From NCBI GenBank assembly GCA_001314655.1, contig LJSF01000007.1, positions 124,001-188,000 of the forward strand: a stretch of 64,000 nt of DNA, written 5' to 3'. The stretch comes from Rhodobacteraceae bacterium HLUCCA08. GTDB lineage: Bacteria > Pseudomonadota > Alphaproteobacteria > Rhodobacterales > Rhodobacteraceae. Shown here piece after piece: positions 1-9,120 of this stretch. The translations under genes and the position numbers were made by a program. Within the stretch, counting starts at the first letter, position 1; every line of letters begins with the position of its first letter. Below the pieces are notes generated by a model, which worked only from the letters and a program-made list of their open reading frames with translations, did not search any database and had not been told where the DNA came from.

Positions 1-475
1 GGAACAGGACCCGGGTCCGATCGGTCACCCGGGCCATCAGCGCTTCGGTAAAGGCCGCCGGGTCGGTCAGCGGCAGCGGCACCCGTGCCGTGACGATCCG
101 GGCGCCGGTGCGGGCCGCGACGAAGCCCCAGGTCTTGTCCAGCGCGGCATATTCGTGATCGGTGGTCAGGATTTCATCCCCCGCCGCCAGCGGCAGCGAC
201 CGGGCCACGGCATTCAGCGCGCTGGTGGCATTGGTGAAACCCGCGATATCGTCGGCGCGGGCGCCGATCTCGGCCGACAGGGCGGCGCGGGTCTCGGCCA
301 TCCAGGCGGCATAGCCCCGGTCGGGATCGAGAAAGGCGACCGGCTGCCGCTCCAGCCGCAACTGCCAGGCCTGGTACCGCTCGAAGACCGGCCGCGGGCA
401 GGCCCCGAAGGAGCCGTGGTTGAGAAAGACCACCTCCGGGTCCAGCAGAAACGGCTGTTTGAAACCGATTGCCAT
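1..475 (-). CDS. Aminotransferase class V (isopenicillin N epimerase-like), partial
   Basis: This is the N-terminal 158 residues of a PLP-dependent fold-type I enzyme; the rest lies beyond the left edge. The opening (FLNHGSFGACPRPV) and the later TNATSALNAV stretch are typical of the class V branch annotated as isopenicillin N epimerase or cysteine desulfurase-like. The PLP-binding lysine would fall outside the window, so activity cannot be judged. The ATG lies 2 bases after the permease stop at 478, so it is the last visible gene of the peptide-type ABC operon. Inference: it acts on an amino acid or amine brought in by that importer. True epimerase function is unlikely, because many proteins with this label are of unknown substrate. 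Confidence 0.75.
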   Translation of the reverse strand, partial: MAIGFKQPFLLDPEVVFLNHGSFGACPRPVFERYQAWQLRLERQPVAFLDPDRGYAAWMAETRAALSAEIGARADDIAGFTNATSALNAVARSLPLAAGDEILTTDHEYAALDKTWGFVAARTGARIVTARVPLPLTDPAAFTEALMARVTDRTRVLF

Positions 476-477
476 GC

Positions 478-1392
478 TCACTGCGCCTTCATTGTGGGAT
501 CCAGCGCGTCGCGCAGCCCGTCGCCGAACAGCGACGTGGCCAGAACCGTGACCGCCAGAGCGATGGTGGGAAAGACCGCCAGATGCCAGTAGAAATACAT
601 GAAATCCAGCCCGGTATTGATCATCTGCCCCCAGCTGGGCGTCGGCGGCGGCACCCCGACGCCGAGAAAGCTGAGCGACGCCTCCAGCATCATCGCCATC
701 GGGATCGCCAGAACGAAGCCGATGATGATCGGCGAGATCGAATTGGGGATCAGGTGAACCCGGATGACATAGGAAGGCCCACCGCCCAGGGCCTGCGCCG
801 CGCGGACGAATTCCTTTTCCTTGAACGCCTTGATCTGCGCCCGCACCAGCAGGCAGACCTGGACCCAGCCGAACAGCGCGGCGATCGCGACGATCATCCA
901 GAACCCGCCGCCGGTCAGCGCCCCCAGCAGCATCGCCGCCAGCAACGGCGGCACGACCGAGAAGATCTCGATCACCCGCATGATGATCCAGTCGGTGCGC
1001 CCGCCGAAATACCCCGCCGCCGCACCCAGGGGAATGCCGATGATCACCGAAAAGGCGGCGGCGGCAAAGCCGATGGTCAGCGACACCCGCGCGCCATGAA
1101 CGATCCGGGTAAAGAAATCGCGGCCCAGATCGTCGACCCCGAACCAATGCGCGCCCGACGGAAAGGCCAGGGCTTCGGACAGGAAATCCTGGTCGTTCGG
1201 CCCCGCCGGCGTGATCAGCGGCGCAACGACCGCCAACAGCGCGATCAGCGCCAGCACGACGCCCCCGGCCACCGCGGCCCGGTTCGCCAGGAACCGGCGC
1301 CAGGCGAACCAGAGCGGCCCGCGCTGCCGCCGGCCGGGCCGGCTCAGCATCTCGGGGGCGGCGGCGGGGCCGGTCATGGGATCGGTGCTCAT
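478..1392 (-). CDS. Peptide/opine-type ABC transporter permease (DppC-like)
   Basis: A 304-residue inner-membrane permease of the DppC/OppC family. After a polar N-terminal tail of about 30 residues comes the OppC-N segment (FLANRAAVAGG, first TM), a loop with GVDDLGRDFFTRIVHGARVSL, which is the family hallmark, and then five more TM segments. The EAA loop is around GPSYVIRVHLIPNSISPII. The ATG at 1392 overlaps the stop of the upstream permease (ATGA). It forms the translocation pore with the DppB-like partner. Substrate is not readable from the sequence. Confidence 0.9.
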   Translation of the reverse strand: MSTDPMTGPAAAPEMLSRPGRRQRGPLWFAWRRFLANRAAVAGGVVLALIALLAVVAPLITPAGPNDQDFLSEALAFPSGAHWFGVDDLGRDFFTRIVHGARVSLTIGFAAAAFSVIIGIPLGAAAGYFGGRTDWIIMRVIEIFSVVPPLLAAMLLGALTGGGFWMIVAIAALFGWVQVCLLVRAQIKAFKEKEFVRAAQALGGGPSYVIRVHLIPNSISPIIIGFVLAIPMAMMLEASLSFLGVGVPPPTPSWGQMINTGLDFMYFYWHLAVFPTIALAVTVLATSLFGDGLRDALDPTMKAQ

Positions 1393-2321
1393 TTCCGTCG
1401 TCCTCCGTGGCGGATGCGGGGGTTGAGCCAGGCATAGAGGATGTCCGAGATCAGGTAGGCGATGCAGAACATCACCGTGATCATCAGGATCAGCGCCATT
1501 TCCAGCGGGTAATCCCGGGTCCGGATCGAGGACACGAAATAATTGCCCAGGCCCGGCACCCGGAACATCGCCTCGACAAAGATCGACCCGGTGGCGGTGC
1601 CGATGAACATCGGCAGAAACACCGTCACCAGCGGGATCGCCGAATTGCGCAACACGTGCTGGAACAGGATCCGCCGTTCCGACAGGCCCTTGGCCCGCAG
1701 CACGGTGACGAAGGGCTTGTTGAGCGTGTCCAGCATGGCCGAGCGCATGTAGCGCGCATAGGTCGCCATCGGGATCGTCGCATAGGCGATGATCGGCAGG
1801 ATCCATCGTTGCGGCTCGCCCCAGCCCGAGGAGGGCAGCCATCCCAGCCAGACCGAAAAGACCAGGATCAGCAGCATCGAGGTCACAAAGACCGGCACCG
1901 TCAGGCCCAGCGTGGCGACCGCCGAGGCCAGGTAGTCGATCCAGCTGTTGCGCCGCAGCGCGGCCGCCATTCCCAGCAGCATGCCCAGCGGCACCCCGAC
2001 CAGCATCCCCAGCCCGCCCAGCACCAGCGACGGCACCCAGGCCCGGCCCAGCAATTCCAGCACCGTCTCTCCGGGGCTCTGGAACGGCACGCCGAAATCC
2101 AGCCGGACCACGCCCCACATGTAGCGCGCATATTGGACATAGAGCGGCTGATCGAGGCCGTATTGCGCGTTCAGCTTTTCGCGCACGGCGTCGGGCACGG
2201 GCATGTCGCCGCCGTCGAACGGGCCGCCGGGGATCGAATGCATCATCAGGAAGATGATGATCGAGACGACGAAAAAGGTGGTCAGGACCGACAGCACCCG
2301 TTGCAGGACATAGCCGATCAT
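1389..2321 (-). CDS. Peptide/opine-type ABC transporter permease (DppB-like)
   Basis: A 310-residue inner-membrane permease. It starts with the DppB/OppB signature MIGYVLQRVLSVLTTFFVVS (TM1), followed by a periplasmic loop (PGGPFDGG, LGLDQPLYVQYARY-like) and five further TM segments. The EAA-type motif is near RRILFQHVLRNSAIPLVT. Its ATG overlaps the stop of the ATPase gene upstream (2318-2321) and its stop overlaps the next permease start. Together these point to translational coupling through the whole importer operon. Confidence 0.9.
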   Translation of the reverse strand: MIGYVLQRVLSVLTTFFVVSIIIFLMMHSIPGGPFDGGDMPVPDAVREKLNAQYGLDQPLYVQYARYMWGVVRLDFGVPFQSPGETVLELLGRAWVPSLVLGGLGMLVGVPLGMLLGMAAALRRNSWIDYLASAVATLGLTVPVFVTSMLLILVFSVWLGWLPSSGWGEPQRWILPIIAYATIPMATYARYMRSAMLDTLNKPFVTVLRAKGLSERRILFQHVLRNSAIPLVTVFLPMFIGTATGSIFVEAMFRVPGLGNYFVSSIRTRDYPLEMALILMITVMFCIAYLISDILYAWLNPRIRHGGRRK

Positions 2322-3325
2322 GCACCGCTCCTTGTGTCGGGATCCGCCGTGACCCGCGCCTCGACCAGGTGCCCCGGCGCGACCGGAACCAGCCGGGGCG
2401 TGTCGGAGGGCGCGACATCGCCGGCCAGCTCGGCGCGCGACAGCACGGGGATGTCGGCGGCCAGATCCTCGCGCGAGCGGAACTGCCGCCGGCGCCGGTT
2501 GCGCGGGTCGAGCTGCGGGATCGCGTCCAGAAGCGAGCGGGTATAGGGGTGCCGCGCGGCGCCGAAGATGCCTTCGGTCTCGGCCGCCTCGACGATCCGG
2601 CCCGCGAACATCACCGCCACCCGGTCACACAGCGACCGGACCACGGACAGGTCGTGGCTGATGAACAGGATCGACAGGCCCATATCCTGTTGCAGGTCCT
2701 GCAGCAGGTTGATGATCTGCGCCTTGACCGAGACATCCAGCGCCGAGGTCGGTTCATCGGCGATCAGCACCGACGGCCCCAGGATCAGGGCCCGGGCGAT
2801 GGCCACGCGCTGGCGTTGCCCGCCGGACAATTCATGCGCATAGCGGCTGCCGTATCCGCGATGCAGCCCGACCCGTTCCAGCCAGGCCAGGGCGCGTTCG
2901 GCACGTTCGTCCGGCGTGCCGATACCGTGGATGCGCAGCGGTTCGGCCACCACCTGCTGCAGGGTGAACATCGGGTCCAGCGCGGAATAGCTGTCCTGAA
3001 ACACGACCTGCATCTTCTGTCGCCAGGGCTTCAGCGCCGCGCTGCCCAACGTGGTGATATCGGTGCCCTCGAGCAGGATGCGGCCCGCGGTCGGCTCCAG
3101 CAGGCGCAGGGCCATCATGCCCGTCGTCGACTTGCCCGACCCGCTTTCGCCGACCAGGCCCAGGATACCGTTGCGCGGCAGGACAAGGTCGACATCGCGG
3201 ACCGCGTGCAGCGCCGTGCTGCGCCGCCGCAGGACCCCGCCCGAGCGCAGATGGAAGGTCTTGCCCAGGCCGCGCAGCTCCAGCGCGGGCACGTCACCGG
3301 GGGCGATCCGATCGGGGCGTCCCAT
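2318..3325 (-). CDS. Peptide-type ABC transporter ATPase (DppF/OppF-like)
   Basis: A 335-residue ATP-binding subunit. Walker [10 protein letters not shown] lies at residues 59-67, followed by Q-loop FQDSYSALDP, signature LSGGQRQRVAIARAL, Walker B VLIADEPTSALD and H-loop ISHDLSVV. The frame stays open further upstream, but the ATG at 3325 shares its A with the stop of the previous ATPase (TGATG), which fixes this start. The C-terminus has the oligopeptide-transporter tail (AARHPYTRSLLDAIP) found in OppF-type subunits, but it is longer than usual, ending in an Arg-rich segment. It pairs with the OppD-like protein to power import. Confidence 0.9.
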   Translation of the reverse strand: MGRPDRIAPGDVPALELRGLGKTFHLRSGGVLRRRSTALHAVRDVDLVLPRNGILGLVGESGSGKSTTGMMALRLLEPTAGRILLEGTDITTLGSAALKPWRQKMQVVFQDSYSALDPMFTLQQVVAEPLRIHGIGTPDERAERALAWLERVGLHRGYGSRYAHELSGGQRQRVAIARALILGPSVLIADEPTSALDVSVKAQIINLLQDLQQDMGLSILFISHDLSVVRSLCDRVAVMFAGRIVEAAETEGIFGAARHPYTRSLLDAIPQLDPRNRRRRQFRSREDLAADIPVLSRAELAGDVAPSDTPRLVPVAPGHLVEARVTADPDTRSGA

Positions 3326-4323
3326 CACAGCCTCCAGCAGGCCGCGCGCCGGCCCTCGCCCAGCGGCGTCATCGCCGGCATGTCGGTCCGGCATCGCGCA
3401 TCGGCCTGGCGGCACCGCGGATGAAACGGGCAACCGGTGGGCGGGTTCGACGGGTCGGGCGAAGCGCCGGGAATTTCCGTCAGGCGCCGCCGCCCGCCCT
3501 CTTGGCCGGGGATCGAGACCAGCAGCGCCCGTGTATAGGGATGCGCCGGACGTTCGAAGATGTCATGGACCGACGCTTCCTCCATCACCCGCCCGCCATA
3601 CATGACGACGACCCGGTCGACGGTTTCGGCCACCACGCCCAGATCGTGCGTGACCATGACCAGCCCCATGCCGAAATCGTCCTGCAGATCCTTGATCAGC
3701 TGCAGGATCTGCGCCTGGACCGTCACGTCCAGCGCCGTGGTCGGTTCATCGGCGAACAGCACCCGCGGCCGGCAGGACAGCGCCATGGCGATCATCGCCC
3801 GTTGCAGCATGCCGCCGGACAGTTGGTGCGGATAGCTGTCGAGGATCGCCGCGGCGTTGCGGATCTCGACCCGTTCGAGCAGCGCCAGCGCTTCGGCCCG
3901 GGCGGCGCGGGTCGTGGTCGCGCGATGCGCCTGGATGGTTTCGACGATCTGGGTGCCGATGCTGAACACCGGGTCGAAGGCGGTCATCGGATCCTGAAAG
4001 ATCATCGCCGCGACGCTGCCGCGCAGCTCGGCCATCTGCCGGCGCCCGGCCGCCATCACGTCGACGCCGTCCAGCGCCAGCCGCCGGGCCGTGATCCGCG
4101 CCGGCGGCGTGCGCAGCAGCCGCATCACCGCCATGCAGGACACCGACTTGCCCGAGCCGCTTTCGCCGACGATGCCCAGGCTTTCGCCCGCCGCAAGGCT
4201 GAACGACACGCCGCGCACCGCCTGGACCGTGCCGTCGAGCTGCGGGAAACCGACCTGCAGGTCCTCGATTTCGACGATCGGGGCGGTCTGGCCGGCCGGC
4301 GCGAAAGGTTCGGTCGCTGTCAT
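3325..4323 (-). CDS. Peptide-type ABC transporter ATPase (DppD/OppD-like)
   Basis: A 332-residue ATP-binding subunit of the dipeptide/oligopeptide class. Walker A GESGSGKS is at 53-60, the Q-loop at [10 protein letters not shown] near 110, signature LSGGM at 168-172 and Walker [11 protein letters not shown] near 190. The C-terminal oligopeptide/dipeptide domain includes [13 protein letters not shown]-like sequence and the Cys motif ([14 protein letters not shown]) that binds an iron-sulfur cluster in some members. It is second in the operon, after the binding protein and a hairpin at 4342-4371. Confidence 0.9.
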   Translation of the reverse strand: MTATEPFAPAGQTAPIVEIEDLQVGFPQLDGTVQAVRGVSFSLAAGESLGIVGESGSGKSVSCMAVMRLLRTPPARITARRLALDGVDVMAAGRRQMAELRGSVAAMIFQDPMTAFDPVFSIGTQIVETIQAHRATTTRAARAEALALLERVEIRNAAAILDSYPHQLSGGMLQRAMIAMALSCRPRVLFADEPTTALDVTVQAQILQLIKDLQDDFGMGLVMVTHDLGVVAETVDRVVVMYGGRVMEEASVHDIFERPAHPYTRALLVSIPGQEGGRRRLTEIPGASPDPSNPPTGCPFHPRCRQADARCRTDMPAMTPLGEGRRAACWRL

Positions 4324-4341
4324 CGGGCGCTCCGCATCTGC

Positions 4342-4371
4342 GGCCCCGGCGACGCACTTGCCGCCGGGGCC
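4342..4371 (-). other. GC-rich stem-loop between binding-protein gene and ATPase genes
   Basis: A 9-bp perfect inverted repeat (GGCCCCGGC / GCCGGGGCC) with a 12-base loop lies about 20 bases after the stop of the binding-protein gene and before the first ATPase. There is no T-run after it, so it looks more like an mRNA-stabilising or partial-attenuation hairpin than a full terminator. Such elements usually keep the binding protein more abundant than the membrane and ATPase subunits. Confidence 0.55.
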
Positions 4372-4390
4372 CGTGACCCTTTGCGAGGGA

Positions 4391-5992
4391 TCACTCTTCG
4401 ACGGTCAGGTGCGTATAGAAATACGGCGTCAGACGCGAGCTTGCCGACAGCCCCTGATCGGTCGGGATCGTGGCATCGCCCGAGACGCCTTCGGCAAAGA
4501 CGAAGGTCTGGATCGGGTGCACCAGCGGGATGACCGACACGTTGTCATACAGCAGGATCTGTTCGGCCTGGGCATAATAGTCCAGCCGCTCTTCCCAATC
4601 GGCCGCGGAGCCGGCCGCGGCGACCAGCTCGTCATATTCCGGCACCCGGTGATCATGCCGGCCGCCACCGTAGAAGATGCCGAAGAAGTTGGACGGGTCG
4701 ATGTAGTCGTATTCATAGGGCGACAGGAACAGGTTGTTGGTCTCTTCGGTCAGCGCCTGCATCCAGTCCTGGATCGGCATCACGCGGATGCCCATCTCGA
4801 TCCCCAGATGTTCCTCGTATTCGGCCTGCAGATATTGCAGCATCGGCGCCGTGATCGCGCCGTTATAGCCGCCCTGGTCGCGATACCAGATCTCGACCTC
4901 GGGGAAGCCCTCGCCGCCGGGATAGCCGGCCTCGGCCAGCAATTCGCGCGCCCGCTCCGGGTCGAAAACCGCCTGGCCGGCGATGTCGGCGTTATAGCCC
5001 GGATAGGCCGGCGACAGGATCGAGGTGGCGGGGATGGCAAGATCGGACAGCACGGTCGAGGTCATCTCGTCACGGTCGACGGCCAGGGCCAGGGCTTCGC
5101 GCACGCGGACATCGTCGAAGGGCGGGCTGTCAAGGTCGAACGAGATATACGACACCGCGAAGATCGCGTTGCGGCGCAGCCGGTCCGGCGCGCGCTGGTC
5201 CATGAACGGGATCTGGCCGCGGTTGAGATAGGCCATGTCCATCTCTTCGGCCATGAAGGCCGGCAGGCCGACCTCGGGGGCGCCCAGGCTGTTGTTGACC
5301 TCGAAACTTTCCAGCGTCGCCGGCCAGGGCCCCCGGTATTCGGGGTTCGGCACGAAGGTCATGGTGTTGTCGTTCTTTTCCCAGCTTTCGACCATGTAGG
5401 CGCCCGAAGCGACCAGCGTGTCGACATTGACCGCGTAATCGTCGCCATGTTCGTCCCAGACATGTTTGGGCACCGGGTACCACAGGCTGATCACGCTGGG
5501 CAGGTAGGGTTTCGGCGTTTCGGTCGTGACGGTGATCGTGCGGTCGTCGACGGCGGCGATGCCCAGCGTCTCGGCCTCGGCCTCGCCGTTGACCACGGCG
5601 TTCCAGTTCCGGATGCCGGCGGCGAAATCCCAGTACCAGGCGAAATCATAGCCCGAGGTCGCGGCGCGCTGCAGCGCAAAGACGTAATCCTCGGCGGTCA
5701 GCGGGTGGCCATCGGAATAGGCCAGCCCCTCGCGCAGGGTGATGGTCCAGGTCAGCCCGTCCTCGGACTGGACCCAGCTTTCCGCCCCCAGCCCGTGCAG
5801 CTCGAAATTCTTGTCGAAACTGGTCAGCGGCAGCTGGATGATCTCGGGAAAGCCGGCGCGGGAATAGACCGTCTTCATGTAGTCGACATAGGTCCCCGAG
5901 GTATTGTCCCCCGGGAACACGGCCTGCTGCGCGACCGCCGGAATGGCGGTGGCCAGGGCCAGGGCGGCGGCCAGTGATCTGACGGTGTTCAT
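4391..5992 (-). CDS. ABC transporter substrate-binding protein, family 5 (peptide/opine type)
   Basis: A 533-residue periplasmic binding protein of the SBP_bac_5 family (DppA/OppA fold). The Sec signal peptide is MNTVRSLAAALALATAIPAVAQ, with probable cleavage after AVAQ. Family features include the GLAYSDGHPLTAEDYVFAL segment (residues ~80-105), the PPFDDVRVREALALAVDR motif mid-protein and EQILLYDNVSVIPL near the C-terminus. The start at 5992 is supported by an AGGGAG ribosome site 6 bases upstream. It is the first gene of the importer operon. The ligand is unknown: peptide, opine, glutathione or cation chelate are all used by this family. Confidence 0.9.
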   Translation of the reverse strand: MNTVRSLAAALALATAIPAVAQQAVFPGDNTSGTYVDYMKTVYSRAGFPEIIQLPLTSFDKNFELHGLGAESWVQSEDGLTWTITLREGLAYSDGHPLTAEDYVFALQRAATSGYDFAWYWDFAAGIRNWNAVVNGEAEAETLGIAAVDDRTITVTTETPKPYLPSVISLWYPVPKHVWDEHGDDYAVNVDTLVASGAYMVESWEKNDNTMTFVPNPEYRGPWPATLESFEVNNSLGAPEVGLPAFMAEEMDMAYLNRGQIPFMDQRAPDRLRRNAIFAVSYISFDLDSPPFDDVRVREALALAVDRDEMTSTVLSDLAIPATSILSPAYPGYNADIAGQAVFDPERARELLAEAGYPGGEGFPEVEIWYRDQGGYNGAITAPMLQYLQAEYEEHLGIEMGIRVMPIQDWMQALTEETNNLFLSPYEYDYIDPSNFFGIFYGGGRHDHRVPEYDELVAAAGSAADWEERLDYYAQAEQILLYDNVSVIPLVHPIQTFVFAEGVSGDATIPTDQGLSASSRLTPYFYTHLTVEE

Positions 5993-6061
5993 GGTGATCT
6001 CCCTGTGTGCTGAGGATAGGCCGCCCGTTGGCCGGGCAGCGCATTGCTTGTCGGATGATAG

Positions 6062-6072
6062 ATGTCTGACAT
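6062..6072. promoter_or_regulatory. GntR/FadR-type palindromic operator upstream of the peptide-type ABC operon
   Basis: The perfect palindrome ATGTC-T-GACAT lies about 70 bases before the binding-protein start, and matches the T-GT-N3-AC-A core used by FCD-domain GntR regulators. A second partial half (TTGACAT) follows at once. No GntR gene is adjacent inside the window, so the regulator may lie left of position 1. Confidence 0.45.
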
Positions 6073-6111
6073 TTGACATTATGCCGATCAACACCTTTCT
6101 TGTGTCCTGGA

Positions 6112-8484
6112 TCATCCCGGGCGCATCCCGAGGGCGCGGCCCGGTGAACATGTCTCGACCGTCCGCATGATGGCATCGGCATCGATGCCGAAATGGGCGT
6201 GCAGATCCTCGATCGTGCCGGACTGGCCGAAATGTTCGACCCCCAGCGGCGCGACCCGATGCCCGGCGACCGCGCCCAGCCAGGCCAGCGTCGCCGGATG
6301 CCCGTCGATCACCGTGACCAGCAGGCAATGGGCCGGCAGGTCGGCCAGAAGTCGCTCGACATGGCTTGGCCCGCCGGCCCGGCGCATCCGGCCGCGCTGC
6401 GCCGCCGTCCAGCCGGCATTGAGCCGGTCGGCCGAGGTCACCGCCAGGACCGCGACATCGCGCCGGGCATTGCCGATCCGCCCCGCCGCCGCGATCGCCG
6501 CCGGGGCGACGGCCCCCTGGTAGGCGATCACCAGTTCGGTATTCGGCCCGGGCGGGCGCAGCCAATAGGCCCCATCGATGACGCCCCGGGCGAAGGCGGC
6601 GTCGCGGGCGCCGCGCAGCTGCTCCAGCGGCCGGGTCGACAGGCGCAGATAGACCGCGCCGCCGGTTTCGTCGCGCAGCCAGCTGCCGTCGTCGGGATCG
6701 TCCGCGCCGTCGCGCTGCATGTAGTCGAAGGACCAGTCGAGGATGACCGACAGCTCGTCCAGATAGGCCGGCTCGAAACTGGCCAGCCCGTCCTGGGACA
6801 TCCCGATCAGCGGCGTGCCGACCGATTGATGCGCCCCGCCCTCGGGGGCCAGCGTGACGCCAGAGGGCGTGCCCACGACCAGGAACCGCGCGTCCTGGTA
6901 GCAGGCGTAATTCAGCGCATCGAGGCCCCGGGCGATGAAGGGGTCATACAAGGTTCCGATCGGCAGGATCCGCACACCGAACAGCGCATGCGACAGGCCC
7001 GCCGCCCCCAGGGCAAGGAACAGGTTCATCTCGGCGATGCCCAGTTCCAGGTGCTGACCCCGGGGCGAAAACCGCCATTTCTGGATCGACGGCACGGTCT
7101 GGTCGCGGAACGTGTCGGCCCGGTCGGTGCGGGCGAACAAGCCGCGCCGGTTGACCCAGGAACTCAGCCCGGTCGACACGGTGACATCCGGCGACATGGT
7201 CAGGATGTGATCGGCGATGCCCCCGGTCCGGCGGCCCATCGCATCGAGGATCTTGCCGAACCCGGCCTGCGTCGACTGCACCTGGTCCTCGATCCAGACC
7301 GGGCCTTCGCTGTCCAGGCGCGGGGCCGCGAACCGTCGCCGCCCGGCCGCAAAGAACGGCACCCGGTCCAGAAAGGCCCGCAGCCCGGCCGGGTCGGGCA
7401 CGGTGGCCAACGGCTCCCATTCGGCACCGTCGGGAACCCCGTGGCCGGCCCGGAACGCCGCCATCTGCGCCGGGGTCATCAGCCCGCCGTGATTGTCCTT
7501 GTGACCGGCCAGCGGCGTGCCCCAACCCTTGACCGTATAGGCCAGGACCGCGGTGGGCCGGTCGTCGTCGATGGCGTCGAAGGCCTCGGCCAGGGTTTCG
7601 ACGCATTGCCCGCCCAGATCGGTCATCAGCGCGGCCAGGGCCGCATCGTCGCGCCGATCCAGCAGCGCCGTCACCGCGCCCCGATCGCCGATATCCTCGA
7701 TCAGGCGCTGCCGCCAGGCCGCCCCGCCCTTGTAGGTCAGCGCCGCGTAAAGGTCATTGGGACAGGCATCGATCCAGTCGCGCAACGCCGCCCCGCCCGG
7801 TTCGGCGAAGGCCGCGCGCTGCATCGCCCCGTGCTTGACGCGCAGCACGCGCCAGCCATAGGCGCCGAACACCGCCTCGAGCCGTTGCCAAAGCCCCTCG
7901 CGGACCACCCCGTCCAGGCTTTGCCGGTTGTAGTCGATGATCCACCAGCAGTTCCGCAGGTCGTGTTTCCAGCCTTCCTGGAGGCATTCATGGACATTGC
8001 CCTCGTCCAGCTCCGCATCCCCCACCAGGGCGATCATGCGGCCCTCGGGCACCTCGCCCCGGGTCCGGGCCCGCACATGATCCCGGATGATCGCGGCAAA
8101 GGCGGTCATCGCCACGCCCAGCCCCACCGACCCGGTCGAGAAATCGACATCGTCGATATCCTTGGTCCGGCTCGGATAGGATTGGGCGCCGCCGAAACCG
8201 CGGAAATTCTCGATCCGGTCGCGCGGCAGGTTGCCCATCAGGTAGTGCATGGCGTGAAACACCGGCGCGGCATGCGGTTTGACCGCGACCCGGTCTTGGG
8301 GGCGCAGCGTCCGGAAATAGAGCGCGGTCATGATCGACACCATCGAGGCGCAGGAGGCCTGGTGCCCGCCGACCTTGACCGCCCCGTCCCGGCCGGGCCG
8401 CACATGGTTGGCATGGTGGATCATCCAGCACGACAGCCACAACAGCCGCCGTTCGATCTGCCTGAGCGCCGCGATATCGTCCAT
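6112..8484 (-). CDS. AceE-like thiamine diphosphate enzyme (2-oxoacid dehydrogenase E1 / transketolase fold)
   Basis: A 790-residue cytoplasmic enzyme. The N-terminal half resembles the ThDP-binding domain of homodimeric pyruvate dehydrogenase E1 (AceE): [22 protein letters not shown], then the ThDP/Mg motif beginning GDAELDEGN and ending near IIDYN about 28 residues on. The pyrimidine-binding domain follows ([23 protein letters not shown]), then a transketolase C-terminal domain. It is about 100 residues shorter than AceE (~890) and no E2 or E3 gene is nearby, so it may act with a remote E2 or as a stand-alone decarboxylase or ligase. A divergent Lrp-type regulator suggests control by an amino acid or 2-oxoacid. 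Confidence 0.8.
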   Translation of the reverse strand: MDDIAALRQIERRLLWLSCWMIHHANHVRPGRDGAVKVGGHQASCASMVSIMTALYFRTLRPQDRVAVKPHAAPVFHAMHYLMGNLPRDRIENFRGFGGAQSYPSRTKDIDDVDFSTGSVGLGVAMTAFAAIIRDHVRARTRGEVPEGRMIALVGDAELDEGNVHECLQEGWKHDLRNCWWIIDYNRQSLDGVVREGLWQRLEAVFGAYGWRVLRVKHGAMQRAAFAEPGGAALRDWIDACPNDLYAALTYKGGAAWRQRLIEDIGDRGAVTALLDRRDDAALAALMTDLGGQCVETLAEAFDAIDDDRPTAVLAYTVKGWGTPLAGHKDNHGGLMTPAQMAAFRAGHGVPDGAEWEPLATVPDPAGLRAFLDRVPFFAAGRRRFAAPRLDSEGPVWIEDQVQSTQAGFGKILDAMGRRTGGIADHILTMSPDVTVSTGLSSWVNRRGLFARTDRADTFRDQTVPSIQKWRFSPRGQHLELGIAEMNLFLALGAAGLSHALFGVRILPIGTLYDPFIARGLDALNYACYQDARFLVVGTPSGVTLAPEGGAHQSVGTPLIGMSQDGLASFEPAYLDELSVILDWSFDYMQRDGADDPDDGSWLRDETGGAVYLRLSTRPLEQLRGARDAAFARGVIDGAYWLRPPGPNTELVIAYQGAVAPAAIAAAGRIGNARRDVAVLAVTSADRLNAGWTAAQRGRMRRAGGPSHVERLLADLPAHCLLVTVIDGHPATLAWLGAVAGHRVAPLGVEHFGQSGTIEDLHAHFGIDADAIMRTVETCSPGRALGMRPG

Positions 8485-8563
8485 GCCCCTCCCCTTGCCG
8501 GGCAGGACCTGTCGCCCGGTGCGGTCAGGCTAGATCGGATCGTCCGGCATGAAATTCCGAAAG

Positions 8564-8610
8564 ATGCCGCCACTCCATCGATTTTTAGCAGGAAATGCCG
8601 CCTGATCCAT
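8564..8610. promoter_or_regulatory. Candidate Lrp-type binding region in divergent promoter
   Basis: Between the AceE-like gene and the Lrp gene, two similar direct repeats (ATGCCGCC...TCCAT at 8564-8578 and 8595-8610) are spaced 31 bases apart, close to three helical turns. Short inverted pieces (GAAATTCCG near 8551 and CGGAATTCC near 8617) flank them. Helically phased repeats are what Lrp-family octamers usually wrap. The assignment is inferred from position and spacing only. Confidence 0.4.
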
Positions 8611-8625
8611 GCTAGGCGGAATTCC

Positions 8626-9099
8626 ATGCCGACACGTACCCTTGATCCGGTCGATATACGAATCCTGCGCCTGCTGCAGCAGGACGCGGACATCTCCAAC
8701 GTGCAGCTGGCCGAACGGGTCGGCCTGTCGCCCTCGCCCTGCCTGGCCCGGGTCCGGGCTCTGCGCCGCGACGGCATCCTTGCCCGCCAGGTCGCCCTGG
8801 TCGATGCCGGCGCCATCGGGCTCAGCATCAATGTCTTCATCCAGGTCACGCTGGAGCGTCAGGTCGAAGACGCGCTGGCCCGGTTCGAAGCCCGGATGGC
8901 CCGCTTCGACGAAGTCATGGAATGCTACCTGATGACCGGCGACAGCGATTACCTGCTGCGGCTGGTGCTGCCCGACATGGCCGCGCTGGAGCGGTTCATC
9001 CTGCAGGAACTGACCACGATCCCCGGCGTCGCCAATATCCGGTCGTCCTTCGCCCTCAAGCAGGTGAAATACAAGACCGCCCTGCCCCTGCCCGGCTGA
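8626..9099 (+). CDS. Lrp/AsnC family transcriptional regulator
   Basis: A 157-residue regulator. The N-terminal winged helix ([20 protein letters not shown], then [19 protein letters not shown]) is followed by the RAM ligand-binding domain ([21 protein letters not shown]). The open frame extends far upstream only as an antisense shadow; the ATG at 8626 begins at the normal family start. It is divergent from the AceE-like gene with a 141-base shared promoter region, so it most likely controls that gene in response to an amino acid or 2-oxoacid. Confidence 0.9.
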   Translation: MPTRTLDPVDIRILRLLQQDADISNVQLAERVGLSPSPCLARVRALRRDGILARQVALVDAGAIGLSINVFIQVTLERQVEDALARFEARMARFDEVMECYLMTGDSDYLLRLVLPDMAALERFILQELTTIPGVANIRSSFALKQVKYKTALPLPG

Positions 9100-9120
9100 G
9101 CCGCGCCCGGACCCTGCCGG

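Noticed and set aside
6193-8625. Plus-strand open frame continuing upstream of the Lrp gene
   Set aside because: The upstream part is antisense to the AceE-like gene; the Lrp protein begins at its normal family start at 8626.
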